Assembly (NCBI GenBank): GCA_030830895.1
Contig: JAURMC010000009.1
Location: 62,001 to 126,000 of the forward strand
From: Crocinitomicaceae bacterium
GTDB lineage: Bacteria; Bacteroidota; Bacteroidia; Flavobacteriales_D; Crocinitomicaceae
Length of the DNA: 64,000 bases
Direction: 5' to 3'
In this document: positions 29,507-36,561 of the stretch, in pieces
Position numbering within the stretch: position 1 is the stretch's first letter
Layout: each line of letters opens with the position of its first letter
The notes under the pieces: generated by a model
What the model saw: the letters and a program-made list of their open reading frames with translations, nothing else
The model's database searches: none
Told to the model about the DNA's origin: nothing
Program-made: the position numbers and the translations under genes

Positions 29507-30063
29507 TTCGTGTTAGTGCGCTTTTATTTGCTTTAGGGATAACATTGGGCGCCTATTCTCAAACCATGTATCTTATTGGCCGCCCCTTTTCAGTGAGTAG
29601 GAATAATGCGATTAAAGAAGTAGGTCGGTCTTGGGGTTTTAAGGTCGAGTATGCAGGAGATGATGTAGTCAGTGAAATCGGATTGGATTCATTGAACAAA
29701 CAGATGGGTGAATTTGATGCTGCGATGGCAAAAACTAGGGGGGCCTTTTGGCTAGGAAAGTTTTATGAGGAGGTTGATTCTATGGAAAATGTGCACAATA
29801 AATTAAGGGATGAATTAAGAAAGGTAGAGCCGGTTGCCATAGCGCCAATTCAATCAGGAACGCAATTTTTTGAGCGACAAATTATACTTATTCAAGAAAA
29901 TAAGAAGCGATTTCGTGCGGTAGTTATATCCACTAGATCCACCAATGAAACGGAGTGTGAGATGGAGTTCTTAATGCGCCTACGCAAGCGGATACGAATT
30001 AAGAAGAGAACGGGGTGTTCGCTGCCTTATGAATTTCCGGAAAATGGAATTATTATAAAATAA
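29503..30063 (+). CDS. secreted hypothetical protein
   Basis: A 186-residue protein with a signal peptide (ending LGAYSQ) and no lipobox. The mature part is basic and helical with a strand-rich end; no domain is recognised. It overlaps the metalloprotease gene by four bases (ATGA) and ends two bases before rsgA, so it sits in the middle of a coupled operon. The 3' end is Lys/Arg rich (LMRLRKRIRIKKRTG). Function unknown. Confidence 0.65.
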   Translation: MIRVSALLFALGITLGAYSQTMYLIGRPFSVSRNNAIKEVGRSWGFKVEYAGDDVVSEIGLDSLNKQMGEFDAAMAKTRGAFWLGKFYEEVDSMENVHNKLRDELRKVEPVAIAPIQSGTQFFERQIILIQENKKRFRAVVISTRSTNETECEMEFLMRLRKRIRIKKRTGCSLPYEFPENGIIIK

Positions 30064-30065
30064 GG

Positions 30066-31010
30066 TTGGAAGCGAGGGTGTTAAAGTCAACGGGAAGTTG
30101 GTATTTGATTGAAAAATCAAATGGAGAAGTGTTCAATGCACGTCTACGGGGTAAATTAAAACAAGCCAGCTTAAGACTAACCAATCCCGTTGCAGCAGGA
30201 GATCGAGTAACCTTAAAGTCGGAGGTAGACGAGGAGGGGAATCTTGTAATCGAAGATATCTTACCAAGGAAAAACTACGTTTCCAGAAAATCTACCAATT
30301 TAAGTAAGGAAATGCAGATTTTAGCAGCGAATATTGATCAGCTATACATTATCGTTACCCTCAAGAACCCTAAGACACACCCGTTGTTTATTGACCGTTT
30401 TTTGGTGGCGGCGGAATCCTTTAGAATTCCCGTTATATTACTTTTCAACAAGGTGGATTTGTATACCAGGGTAGAGGCGGCGATGTATAAATCTCTGTCT
30501 GAAATGTATGAGCGCATTGGGTATCCATGTTATCAAATACAAAGTACCAATAAGAAATCCGTAGCATTTCTGAAAAAGCTCATGCATGGCAAGCAGGTGA
30601 TGCTAGGAGGAAACAGCGGGGTGGGAAAATCATCAATTGTTAATGCGTTGGACGCTACTGTACTATTAAAAACAGGGGAAATATCGGCTGCTCATCAACA
30701 AGGAAAACATACGACCACCTTCGCAGAAATGCACAAGTTGAGTTTTGGAGCGTATGTGATAGACACTCCAGGAATAAGATCCTTTGGATTGGTCGATTTA
30801 GAAAAGGAACATTTAGGTCATTATTTTCCAGAAATACGTGTCGCAATGAAGGATTGTCGCTTTAATAATTGCATGCACTTGAATGAACCTGGCTGCGGTG
30901 TTATAAAAGCGCTGGAAGGAGGGCGAATACATAATGAACGCTATTCGAATTATAAATCGATATTAGAGGAAGAAGGAAACGATCCATACCGAAGAAGTAA
31001 ATTCCAATGA
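30066..31010 (+). CDS. rsgA: ribosome small-subunit assembly GTPase RsgA
   Basis: A 314-residue circularly permuted GTPase that acts late in 30S maturation. Order: OB-fold (about 1-65), G4 FNKVD (near 121), G1 GGNSGVGKSSIVNAL (near 180), G3 DTPGIRSFG, and a C-terminal zinc domain with CRFNNCMHLNEPGC. The start is TTG, two bases after the preceding stop; the N-terminal KSTGSWYLI block would be lost with any later start. It is coupled to dtd by a four-base overlap. Confidence 0.95.
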   Translation: MEARVLKSTGSWYLIEKSNGEVFNARLRGKLKQASLRLTNPVAAGDRVTLKSEVDEEGNLVIEDILPRKNYVSRKSTNLSKEMQILAANIDQLYIIVTLKNPKTHPLFIDRFLVAAESFRIPVILLFNKVDLYTRVEAAMYKSLSEMYERIGYPCYQIQSTNKKSVAFLKKLMHGKQVMLGGNSGVGKSSIVNALDATVLLKTGEISAAHQQGKHTTTFAEMHKLSFGAYVIDTPGIRSFGLVDLEKEHLGHYFPEIRVAMKDCRFNNCMHLNEPGCGVIKALEGGRIHNERYSNYKSILEEEGNDPYRRSKFQ

Positions 31011-31459
31011 AGGTAGTCATTCAACGCGTTTCGGAAGCCTCCGTTATGATCGATGGGGCAGTGTTTAATCAAATAAATCAGGGCCTAGTAGTACTTTTAG
31101 GTATTGGTCTAACCGATGACGAACAAGACATACATTACCTGGTTCAAAAAATTTTAGGGTTGCGTGTTTTTACAGATCCAGAAGGGAAAATGAATGAGGA
31201 CCTGGATCATGTAAATGGTGAAATCTTATTAATTAGTCAATTCACGCTTTTTGCATCAACAAAAAAGGGAAATCGACCAAGTTATATAGAGGCCGCTCCT
31301 CCGGAAATAGCAATACCCTTGTATGAAAAATTCATCAAAGTTATTCAATCGTATATAGGCAACCGTTTAAAAACGGGAATATTCGGTGCCGACATGAAGG
31401 TGCGTTTAATTAATGACGGTCCTGTTACCATTCAAATAGATTCAAAAAATAAGGCCTAG
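31007..31459 (+). CDS. dtd: D-aminoacyl-tRNA deacylase
   Basis: A 150-residue proofreading enzyme that frees D-amino acids from tRNA. Both signature motifs are present: SQFTLFA near 78 and the cross-subunit NDGPVT near 137. Length is standard for the dimeric DTD family. The ATG overlaps the rsgA stop. Its TAG stop shares the palindrome CTAG with the convergent membrane-protein gene. Confidence 0.95.
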   Translation: MKVVIQRVSEASVMIDGAVFNQINQGLVVLLGIGLTDDEQDIHYLVQKILGLRVFTDPEGKMNEDLDHVNGEILLISQFTLFASTKKGNRPSYIEAAPPEIAIPLYEKFIKVIQSYIGNRLKTGIFGADMKVRLINDGPVTIQIDSKNKA

Positions 31460-32154
31460 TAACCAGATTCTTTTTCTTTGGTATCGATGGTATATACAAA
31501 ACCGAAGTTTAACCCTGCGGCCGCAGCGCGAGTTTTGTAGTAGTCAGGATATAATAAACTATTCGAAAGAGAATTTCCATATGCATCCACTCCCTTCGCA
31601 TCTTTAATTCCATATTGTAAACGCACACCGAAAATGATTCCTAATGGAACACTTTTTAAAATTTTCCGATTAATACCAAATCCAATAAATGCATTGGAGT
31701 AACTTTTAGCATATTCGCTGGAAGCATCTGAAGTTCCCGAAAACAGCCCTTCGCGCGAGTACATCGCACTACGAATCTTATTGTATTGGGCGCCCAATTC
31801 AAAATACGCGCCTCCCTCATTCTGAAATCGCACGTAAATTGGTAATTGCATCGTTTTCAAATTTACCATAGAAGTGTAGCTTTGAGAAAGGATTTCACCC
31901 GCATATTCCGCATTGTGGGCTCCAAAATTGGTTTCTAATCCTAGGCTGAAGAACCCCATACGTAAACCAAACCCGAGACCATAATTGCTTCCCCAACTTG
32001 GTGCATAATCTTGTTCTTTCCCTTGATCAGAGATGTTTTGATTAAACAGCCAGGTGGAATTGAATTGTCCTTTGGCGGCAATGTCGAATCCAAGTTGAGC
32101 CATGGAGTTGCTTGTAAATACTCCAATAAAAAGTAGGGAATAGAATAATTTCAT
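31456..32154 (-). CDS. outer-membrane beta-barrel protein (PorT-like)
   Basis: A 232-residue protein with a signal peptide (ending SNSMAQ) and alternating beta strands with many aromatic residues (YGLGFGLRMGFFSLGLETNF, AYFELGAQYNKI). It resembles the porin/PorT-like outer-membrane barrels of Bacteroidota, with no specific transport motif. It lies 34 bases downstream of the leftward array of small secreted proteins and could be cotranscribed, making it a possible outer-membrane partner of that array. It shares CTAG with the dtd stop. Confidence 0.7.
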   Translation of the reverse strand: MKLFYSLLFIGVFTSNSMAQLGFDIAAKGQFNSTWLFNQNISDQGKEQDYAPSWGSNYGLGFGLRMGFFSLGLETNFGAHNAEYAGEILSQSYTSMVNLKTMQLPIYVRFQNEGGAYFELGAQYNKIRSAMYSREGLFSGTSDASSEYAKSYSNAFIGFGINRKILKSVPLGIIFGVRLQYGIKDAKGVDAYGNSLSNSLLYPDYYKTRAAAAGLNFGFVYTIDTKEKESGY

Positions 32155-32188
32155 AAAAAATAGTTTTTACAAGTATAGGAATTTCTCC

Positions 32189-32497
32189 TTATTGTTTTTG
32201 CTGTCGAATGTACAAAATGTAAAATACCCCATCTTTTTTATCCAACAATTCCATTTCGGCCATGTAATATGGGGTTTGAATTTTTTCGCCCGGTTCGTAA
32301 ACGGGTTTGAAATTACCCTTACTGATGAGGATGTTGTATCCGTCTCCACTATTTATGAAGGCTTTTTCAATGGACCAACGCACCCCTTCAGGAACAGTTA
32401 AACTGCTTCCTCCGTAGGCGGATTTAACAAAGGAGGTGTCTTGTGAGAACGCCATCCCAGCCCAAATTAACATAAAGAAAGTGAACAGCTGGCTCAT
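32189..32497 (-). CDS. small secreted protein, divergent member of the VPAGKVW-type array
   Basis: A 102-residue protein with a signal peptide ending MAFSQ. The segment GSSLTVPEGVRWSIEKAF aligns with the VPAGKVWKIES core of its upstream neighbours, so it looks like a distant relative, but it lacks the IEFNxIP end and finishes in YILYIRQQKQ. The ATG overlaps the previous gene's stop (ATGA). It is the last gene of the leftward array. Function unknown. Confidence 0.65.
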   Translation of the reverse strand: MSQLFTFFMLIWAGMAFSQDTSFVKSAYGGSSLTVPEGVRWSIEKAFINSGDGYNILISKGNFKPVYEPGEKIQTPYYMAEMELLDKKDGVFYILYIRQQKQ

Positions 32498-32922
32498 GGA
32501 ATAAGGTTGAATTCAATGACCGAGTAACCCCGGGCACAATACGTAGGACTGGTGCAGGTACAGATGGTGGATCCTGCAGGCACCCAAATTGGAAGGTTGG
32601 TCATTTGGTTACCGGCACTATGAATTCCAAAACTAATGGGAATGGAATTAATAGCGAGGTATCTACCATAATAGTGATAATAAAAACTAGCAGCACCACA
32701 GGCTGTGAAATAACTCTGTGTAGATCCACTCCCATCTACTGCGTAGGTATCAGCTCCAGCATCACTGAACACACTTTCGATTTTCCACACCTTACCTGCG
32801 GGAACGGTATGGGGAGGGTCTGTGTTTGAAATTATTTTTACTTGATTAAATTGCAAATTGCCTTGGGCGTGGCTACAACCAACAAAAATGATTAAAAAAA
32901 TCAGGAAGATTAGGCGCATCAT
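32494..32922 (-). CDS. small secreted VPAGKVW / IEFNxIP family protein (left arm, third)
   Basis: A 142-residue protein whose leader (LIIFVGCSHAQ) carries a cysteine that could act as a lipobox. It then has GNLQFNQVKI, the core TVPAGKVWKIESV, a variable centre with single cysteines (FTACGA, ICTCTSPTYC), LPIWVPAGSTI and the end SVIEFNLIP. It is predicted all-beta. Start and stop overlap its neighbours by one and four bases. The family is not one I recognise; shared ends with a variable middle suggest a conserved scaffold with a variable exposed face. Confidence 0.75.
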   Translation of the reverse strand: MMRLIFLIFLIIFVGCSHAQGNLQFNQVKIISNTDPPHTVPAGKVWKIESVFSDAGADTYAVDGSGSTQSYFTACGAASFYYHYYGRYLAINSIPISFGIHSAGNQMTNLPIWVPAGSTICTCTSPTYCARGYSVIEFNLIP

Positions 32923-33269
32923 TACGGAACGATATTAAACTCTAAAACACTCGCCACGCCACTCGTTAAACCGCTTAAGAAAACATTTTGCCCACCAGTT
33001 ATCCAAAAAGGAAAGCTATCGAAAACTGGGCCATAGCTTGTGTGCGTATTTTTAAGAAAAACCTGTTGACCCGCAACAGAAACACTGAAAAAAGAACTAT
33101 AGGAACTCAATCCAACACCTTCCAATTTCCATACTTTTCCGGCAGGAACGCTGTAATTATTCCCATTACTTGTAAAGGTTAAATTAAGCACTTGATTAAG
33201 TTGAAGATTTCCTTGTGAGTATCCAGTCAAGCAAAGGCAAATGAAACTGATAAATAATATTTTTTTCAT
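32922..33269 (-). CDS. small secreted VPAGKVW / IEFNxIP family protein (left arm, second)
   Basis: A 115-residue protein: signal peptide to GYSQ, then GNLQLNQVLNL, the core SVPAGKVWKLEGV, a short centre without cysteine, DSFPFWITGG and the end SVLEFNIVP. The FPFWI variant of the LPLWLPAG block and the short length are shared with the middle gene of the right arm. It overlaps both neighbours (ATGA upstream, TAATG downstream). Function unknown. Confidence 0.75.
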   Translation of the reverse strand: MKKILFISFICLCLTGYSQGNLQLNQVLNLTFTSNGNNYSVPAGKVWKLEGVGLSSYSSFFSVSVAGQQVFLKNTHTSYGPVFDSFPFWITGGQNVFLSGLTSGVASVLEFNIVP

Positions 33270-33733
33270 GGGATAATATTGAATTCGATAACACTAATAT
33301 AGGTTTTTGCAGTAACACTTGGAGGAGGACAAATACAATTGTTACTGTAGGAGCCGGCGTTGGGTGTACAAGTTTTGATTTCTCCGGAAAGCGTTGTTCC
33401 GGCTGGAAGCCAAAGAGGGGAACCTGTATTTCCTGCGCTAGCTTTTACACCGTTAATCGTGATTGGATTCGTTGAAGACACTTGGCAGGATTGTGTTGTG
33501 TAACTGGTCCATAATTGAGTGGACCCATTGCATGGAGAACAACTACCACTGCCGCTACTGGCTTGAAAATAAGGAACAGCTTCATAAACAATGTTTTCAA
33601 TCTTCCAAACTTTACCTGCGGGAACGGTCGCTGTATTATTATCAATTAAAAGGACTTGGTTGAACTGTAAGTTTCCTTGTGCAAGCGTCAAGATGGAAAA
33701 TCCAGCAATAATTATAGTTAGAAGAGGTTTCAT
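33266..33733 (-). CDS. small secreted VPAGKVW / IEFNxIP family protein (left arm, first)
   Basis: A 155-residue protein: signal peptide ending LTLAQ, GNLQFNQVLLI, the core TVPAGKVWKIENI, a cysteine-containing centre (CSPC, CQVS, CTPN, CICPPP), SPLWLPAGTTLSGE and the end SVIEFNIIP. As the first gene of the leftward array, it begins 128 bases from the divergent collagen-like gene. Six cysteines could form disulfides outside the cell. Function unknown. Confidence 0.75.
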   Translation of the reverse strand: MKPLLTIIIAGFSILTLAQGNLQFNQVLLIDNNTATVPAGKVWKIENIVYEAVPYFQASSGSGSCSPCNGSTQLWTSYTTQSCQVSSTNPITINGVKASAGNTGSPLWLPAGTTLSGEIKTCTPNAGSYSNNCICPPPSVTAKTYISVIEFNIIP

Positions 33734-33861
33734 ATATAGGTTAGCTTGTTCGAAATTATATAATAGTTTTCATCTTTGGAAATTATGCTTTTGTTAATTC
33801 ACCACGATATTGATTTCTATTTTCAAACTTCTTTGTTAACTTAGAACAGAAATTTAAAGAT
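33734..33861 (+). promoter_or_regulatory. divergent control region of the collagen-like / small secreted protein cluster
   Basis: This 128-base AT-rich gap separates the two divergent arrays. A -7-like TAACTTAG (33837-33844) lies 17 bases before the rightward ATG, and a TAATTTCG (33758 to 33751, minus strand) lies 17 bases before the leftward ATG; each matches TAnnTTTG at 7 of 8 positions. No clear operator repeat is visible. Shared control of both arms is likely but inferred. Confidence 0.4.
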
Positions 33862-35349
33862 ATGAACATAATTACTACCTTACGATTAAAGCATTTTCTT
33901 GCATTAATGTTATTCAGTTTTAATTTTTTGCTTTTTGCGCAAACTCCAGAGGGTATTAATTATCAAGCGGTTATCCGTAAAACCAATGGAGCCTTAGTAA
34001 CCAATACTACGGTAGCGATACGTATTCAAATTAAGCAGAATTCCGCGAATGGAACCGTCGTTTATGCGGAACGACAAAGTGTCATTACTTCTCAATATGG
34101 CTTAGTTAACTTTGTAATTGGTCAGGGTACCATTCTTTCAGGAACATTTTCAGCGATTAATTGGTCTACCGGCAATTATTGGGTGAACTTAGGGGTTGAT
34201 TTTGTAAACGGAACCAATTATATAGATTATGGTTCGCAGCGCTTGATGAGTGCCCCTTATGCACTGTATGCAAAAACCGCAGGGGTACAATTAAATCAAT
34301 GGAGATACGGATCAACCGTTCCTGCCGCTGTTTTAGGCAATATGGGAGATTTTTACCTTAATACGTTAACGGGCGATGTATATTATAAATCTGGCACTTC
34401 TACTTGGACTTTAACTGGCAATATTCAAGGACCACAAGGAAATGTTGGTGCTACCGGTCCTGCGGGTGCAGCTGGCGCTACTGGTCCCGCGGGTGCTGCA
34501 GGCCCTCAAGGTCCTGCGGGTCCAACAGGTGCAACAGGTCCACAAGGTCCTACAGGAGCAACAGGTCCTCAGGGTCCTGCGGGATTAACGGGGGCTACAG
34601 GTCCTCAAGGCGCACCCGGAACAAACGGAAATGGCATATTAAATGGCGGAATTGCGCCTTCGAATAACCAAGGGGTTGATGGCGATTTTTACATCAATAC
34701 TTCAACTAATACAATATACGGTCCTAAGGTAAATGGAACATGGCCTTCAGGAGTTTCTTTGGTTGGTCCCCAAGGCGCACAAGGTCCAGCGGGACCAACT
34801 GGAGCAACAGGTCTCACGGGAGCAACTGGTGCAGTTGGACCACAAGGTCCAGCAGGTCCAACAGGCGCCACGGGACTTCAAGGTCCAGCAGGTCCAACAG
34901 GCGCTATAGGTCCTGCGGGTCCAACGGGTGCTACAGGTGCCACGGGTGCGATAGGCCCTCAAGGCCCCTCTGGTATTTTGGCTAATGGTTCAGCGGCAGG
35001 CAACACGCCATATTGGGATGGGAATCAATGGGTGTTGAATAGTTCAAACATATTCAATAATGGTACGGCTGTAGGAATAGGAACGGTTTCACCTAATTCA
35101 TCGGCCGCCTTGGAAGTAAATTCTACAACAAAAGGATTCTTACTGCCGACAATGACTGAAACCCAACGAAATGCAATTTCAACTCCGGCAACTGGATTAT
35201 TGATTTATCAATCAGACAATACGCCAGGATTTTATTACTTTAATGGATCAGCGTGGACTGCCATCGCAGGGGCGGCTGCCGGGGGTGGTGGTGCTGCCGG
35301 ATATTCTTCTACGGCAAATTCTCTAATTTATACGACCGATGGGTTTTAA
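33862..35349 (+). CDS. collagen-like secreted surface protein
   Basis: A 495-residue protein. The signal peptide (to about 27) is followed by a beta domain (EGINYQAVIRKTNGALV to SAPYALYAK, about 30-135) common in Bacteroidota surface proteins. Then a GDFYLNTLTGDVYYKSG module, Gly-X-Y repeats (about 190-255), a second GDFYINTSTNTIYGPK module, and more Gly-X-Y repeats (about 302-371). The C-terminal region (ALEVNSTTKGFLLPTMTETQ, about 415-470) is a motif seen in tail-fibre-like bacterial proteins, then a glycine-rich end. No T9SS sorting domain is seen. It probably forms a trimeric stalk. It ends two bases before the first rightward VPAGKVW gene. Confidence 0.85.
   Translation: MNIITTLRLKHFLALMLFSFNFLLFAQTPEGINYQAVIRKTNGALVTNTTVAIRIQIKQNSANGTVVYAERQSVITSQYGLVNFVIGQGTILSGTFSAINWSTGNYWVNLGVDFVNGTNYIDYGSQRLMSAPYALYAKTAGVQLNQWRYGSTVPAAVLGNMGDFYLNTLTGDVYYKSGTSTWTLTGNIQGPQGNVGATGPAGAAGATGPAGAAGPQGPAGPTGATGPQGPTGATGPQGPAGLTGATGPQGAPGTNGNGILNGGIAPSNNQGVDGDFYINTSTNTIYGPKVNGTWPSGVSLVGPQGAQGPAGPTGATGLTGATGAVGPQGPAGPTGATGLQGPAGPTGAIGPAGPTGATGATGAIGPQGPSGILANGSAAGNTPYWDGNQWVLNSSNIFNNGTAVGIGTVSPNSSAALEVNSTTKGFLLPTMTETQRNAISTPATGLLIYQSDNTPGFYYFNGSAWTAIAGAAAGGGGAAGYSSTANSLIYTTDGF
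34429..34626 (+). repeat. collagen-like Gly-X-Y repeat tract 1
   Basis: About 22 in-frame triplets (GPQ, GPA, GAT, GPT types) in the collagen-like gene. The DNA repeats nearly exactly in units such as ggtcctgcgggt and ggtgcaacaggt, so length changes by recombination are likely. Confidence 0.85.
34765..34974 (+). repeat. collagen-like Gly-X-Y repeat tract 2
   Basis: About 23 in-frame Gly-X-Y triplets, separated from tract 1 by a folded GDFY module. The unit ggtccagcaggtccaacagg occurs more than once nearly unchanged, pointing to recent unit duplication. Confidence 0.85.
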
Positions 35350-35351
35350 TT

Positions 35352-35810
35352 ATGATACAAAAGCTAATTTTTCTTTCTTTCTTATTCATGTGCTTAAGTC
35401 TACGAGCACAGGGAAATTTACAGTTTAATCAGGTTAAATTAGTTACAGCATTAGAAACCGTACCAGCTGGAAAAGTATGGAAAGTTGAAAGTGCCTTGTC
35501 AGGTGAAGAACGCTATCCTACAAGCGGCACAACCCTACCTTCAAACAGTCGATTTATTCAAGTAAATGGCGCCGCTATTTGTGTGCATGAAGAACACGTG
35601 GCTACTACAGGCGTTGGATTTAATGGGTGTTGTGGAGGCGGATTTTGGATGAATAATGTTGGGATGTCTGTGAATAGTACCACTCCAGTATTGGTTCAAG
35701 TTTCGGCACAACCCACAAAATTGCCATTATGGTTGCCTTCGGGGGCAACGTTAGCAGCTGGGACTAAAGTAAGTTCGATTTCCGTTTTAGAATTTAATGT
35801 CATTCCATGA
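35352..35810 (+). CDS. small secreted VPAGKVW / IEFNxIP family protein (right arm, first)
   Basis: A 152-residue protein: signal peptide to LSLRAQ, GNLQFNQVKLV, the core TVPAGKVWKVESA, a glycine- and cysteine-containing centre (FNGCCGGGFW), LPLWLPSGATLAAG and the end SVLEFNVIP. The frame is open into the upstream gene, but the ATG at 35352 gives a normal signal peptide and follows the collagen-like stop by two bases. It overlaps the next gene by ATGA. Function unknown. Confidence 0.75.
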   Translation: MIQKLIFLSFLFMCLSLRAQGNLQFNQVKLVTALETVPAGKVWKVESALSGEERYPTSGTTLPSNSRFIQVNGAAICVHEEHVATTGVGFNGCCGGGFWMNNVGMSVNSTTPVLVQVSAQPTKLPLWLPSGATLAAGTKVSSISVLEFNVIP

Positions 35811-36163
35811 AAAAGCTATTATTTATTATTATTTTATTTGGTTTTTTAGGAATTAAAGCGCAAGGGAACCTACAGTTTAATCAGGTAATTAACTTGGATT
35901 TTTCTGGAACGAATACTACTCCAGTGACTGTACCGGCAGGCAAGGTGTGGAAAATTGAGAATTGTATGTTAAATACTCCTTCAAATATTTATGCCTATAT
36001 GCTTTACAACGGAGTATATTATAACATGCGTCAACAATCATCCTCTTCTCATAATGTCAATTTTCCATTTTGGTTATCATCAGGTACTTCAGTAATTTTT
36101 GGTGGCAATGGGGGGGGGGCAGGAGGGCTCCTAAGTATTATTGAATTTAACGTAATTCCATGA
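35807..36163 (+). CDS. small secreted VPAGKVW / IEFNxIP family protein (right arm, second) with G10 tract
   Basis: A 118-residue protein: signal peptide to IKAQ, GNLQFNQVINL, the core TVPAGKVWKIENC, a short centre, NFPFWLSSGT, a glycine run and the end SIIEFNVIP. The glycine run is encoded by ten consecutive G (36110-36119). Slippage by one base would replace the conserved end and disturb the ATGA coupling to the next gene. It resembles the middle gene of the left arm in length and the FPFW variant. Function unknown. Confidence 0.75.
   Translation: MKKLLFIIILFGFLGIKAQGNLQFNQVINLDFSGTNTTPVTVPAGKVWKIENCMLNTPSNIYAYMLYNGVYYNMRQQSSSSHNVNFPFWLSSGTSVIFGGNGGGAGGLLSIIEFNVIP
36110..36119 (+). repeat. 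homopolymeric G10 tract in a coding region
   Basis: Ten G in a row near the 3' end of the second rightward small-protein gene, in an AT-rich genome. Tracts of this length are typical slipped-strand mutation sites and could switch the protein end on and off. Confidence 0.7.
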
Positions 36164-36561
36164 GAACAATTTTGTGTTTTGTTTATATCATTATATTTGG
36201 TTTTTTGTATGCCCAAGGGAATCTTCAGTTTAATCAGGTTAAATTGGTTTCAACCCAGGAAACGGTTCCGGCAGGAAAAGTATGGAAGGTAGAAAGTGTA
36301 ATTTATAATATTGCTCCAACTGCTACAGGCTACCAATCAGGCGCTGGAAGTTGTAGCTCAAACTCTTATGAATCAACAGCCATAGAAGTTGCAGGCGTTC
36401 CAACCAAGGTAGGCCAAGGGACTCAGCCCGCTTCATATTCTAATTTGGTATACACACATAGCTACACCATTTTACCACTATGGTTGCCTGCGGGGACTAA
36501 CTTATCAGGTGGAACTTGCCTGAATAAAATAAGTGTTATTGAATTTAATATTATCCCCTAA
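36160..36561 (+). CDS. small secreted VPAGKVW / IEFNxIP family protein (right arm, third)
   Basis: A 133-residue protein: signal peptide to FLYAQ, GNLQFNQVKLV, the core TVPAGKVWKVESV, a Ser/Tyr-rich centre with CSS and a later CLN cysteine, LPLWLPAGTNLSGG and the end SVIEFNIIP. It overlaps the preceding gene by ATGA and the next by one base (TAATG). Its first half is closest to the first gene of this arm (QVKLV..ETVPAGKVWKVES), which suggests duplication within the arm. Function unknown. Confidence 0.75.
   Translation: MRTILCFVYIIIFGFLYAQGNLQFNQVKLVSTQETVPAGKVWKVESVIYNIAPTATGYQSGAGSCSSNSYESTAIEVAGVPTKVGQGTQPASYSNLVYTHSYTILPLWLPAGTNLSGGTCLNKISVIEFNIIP

Noticed and set aside
34404..34962. Open frames on both strands within the collagen-like repeats
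   Set aside because: Low-complexity translations produced by the Gly-X-Y codon pattern in other frames.
34429..34974. CRISPR or tandem-repeat array
   Set aside because: The repeats are in-frame protein-coding triplets without regular unique spacers, and there are no cas genes.
33862..35349. Phage tail fibre or prophage remnant
   Set aside because: The collagen-like and fibre-like motifs occur in phage tails, but a Sec signal peptide is present and no phage structural, packaging or integration gene is nearby.
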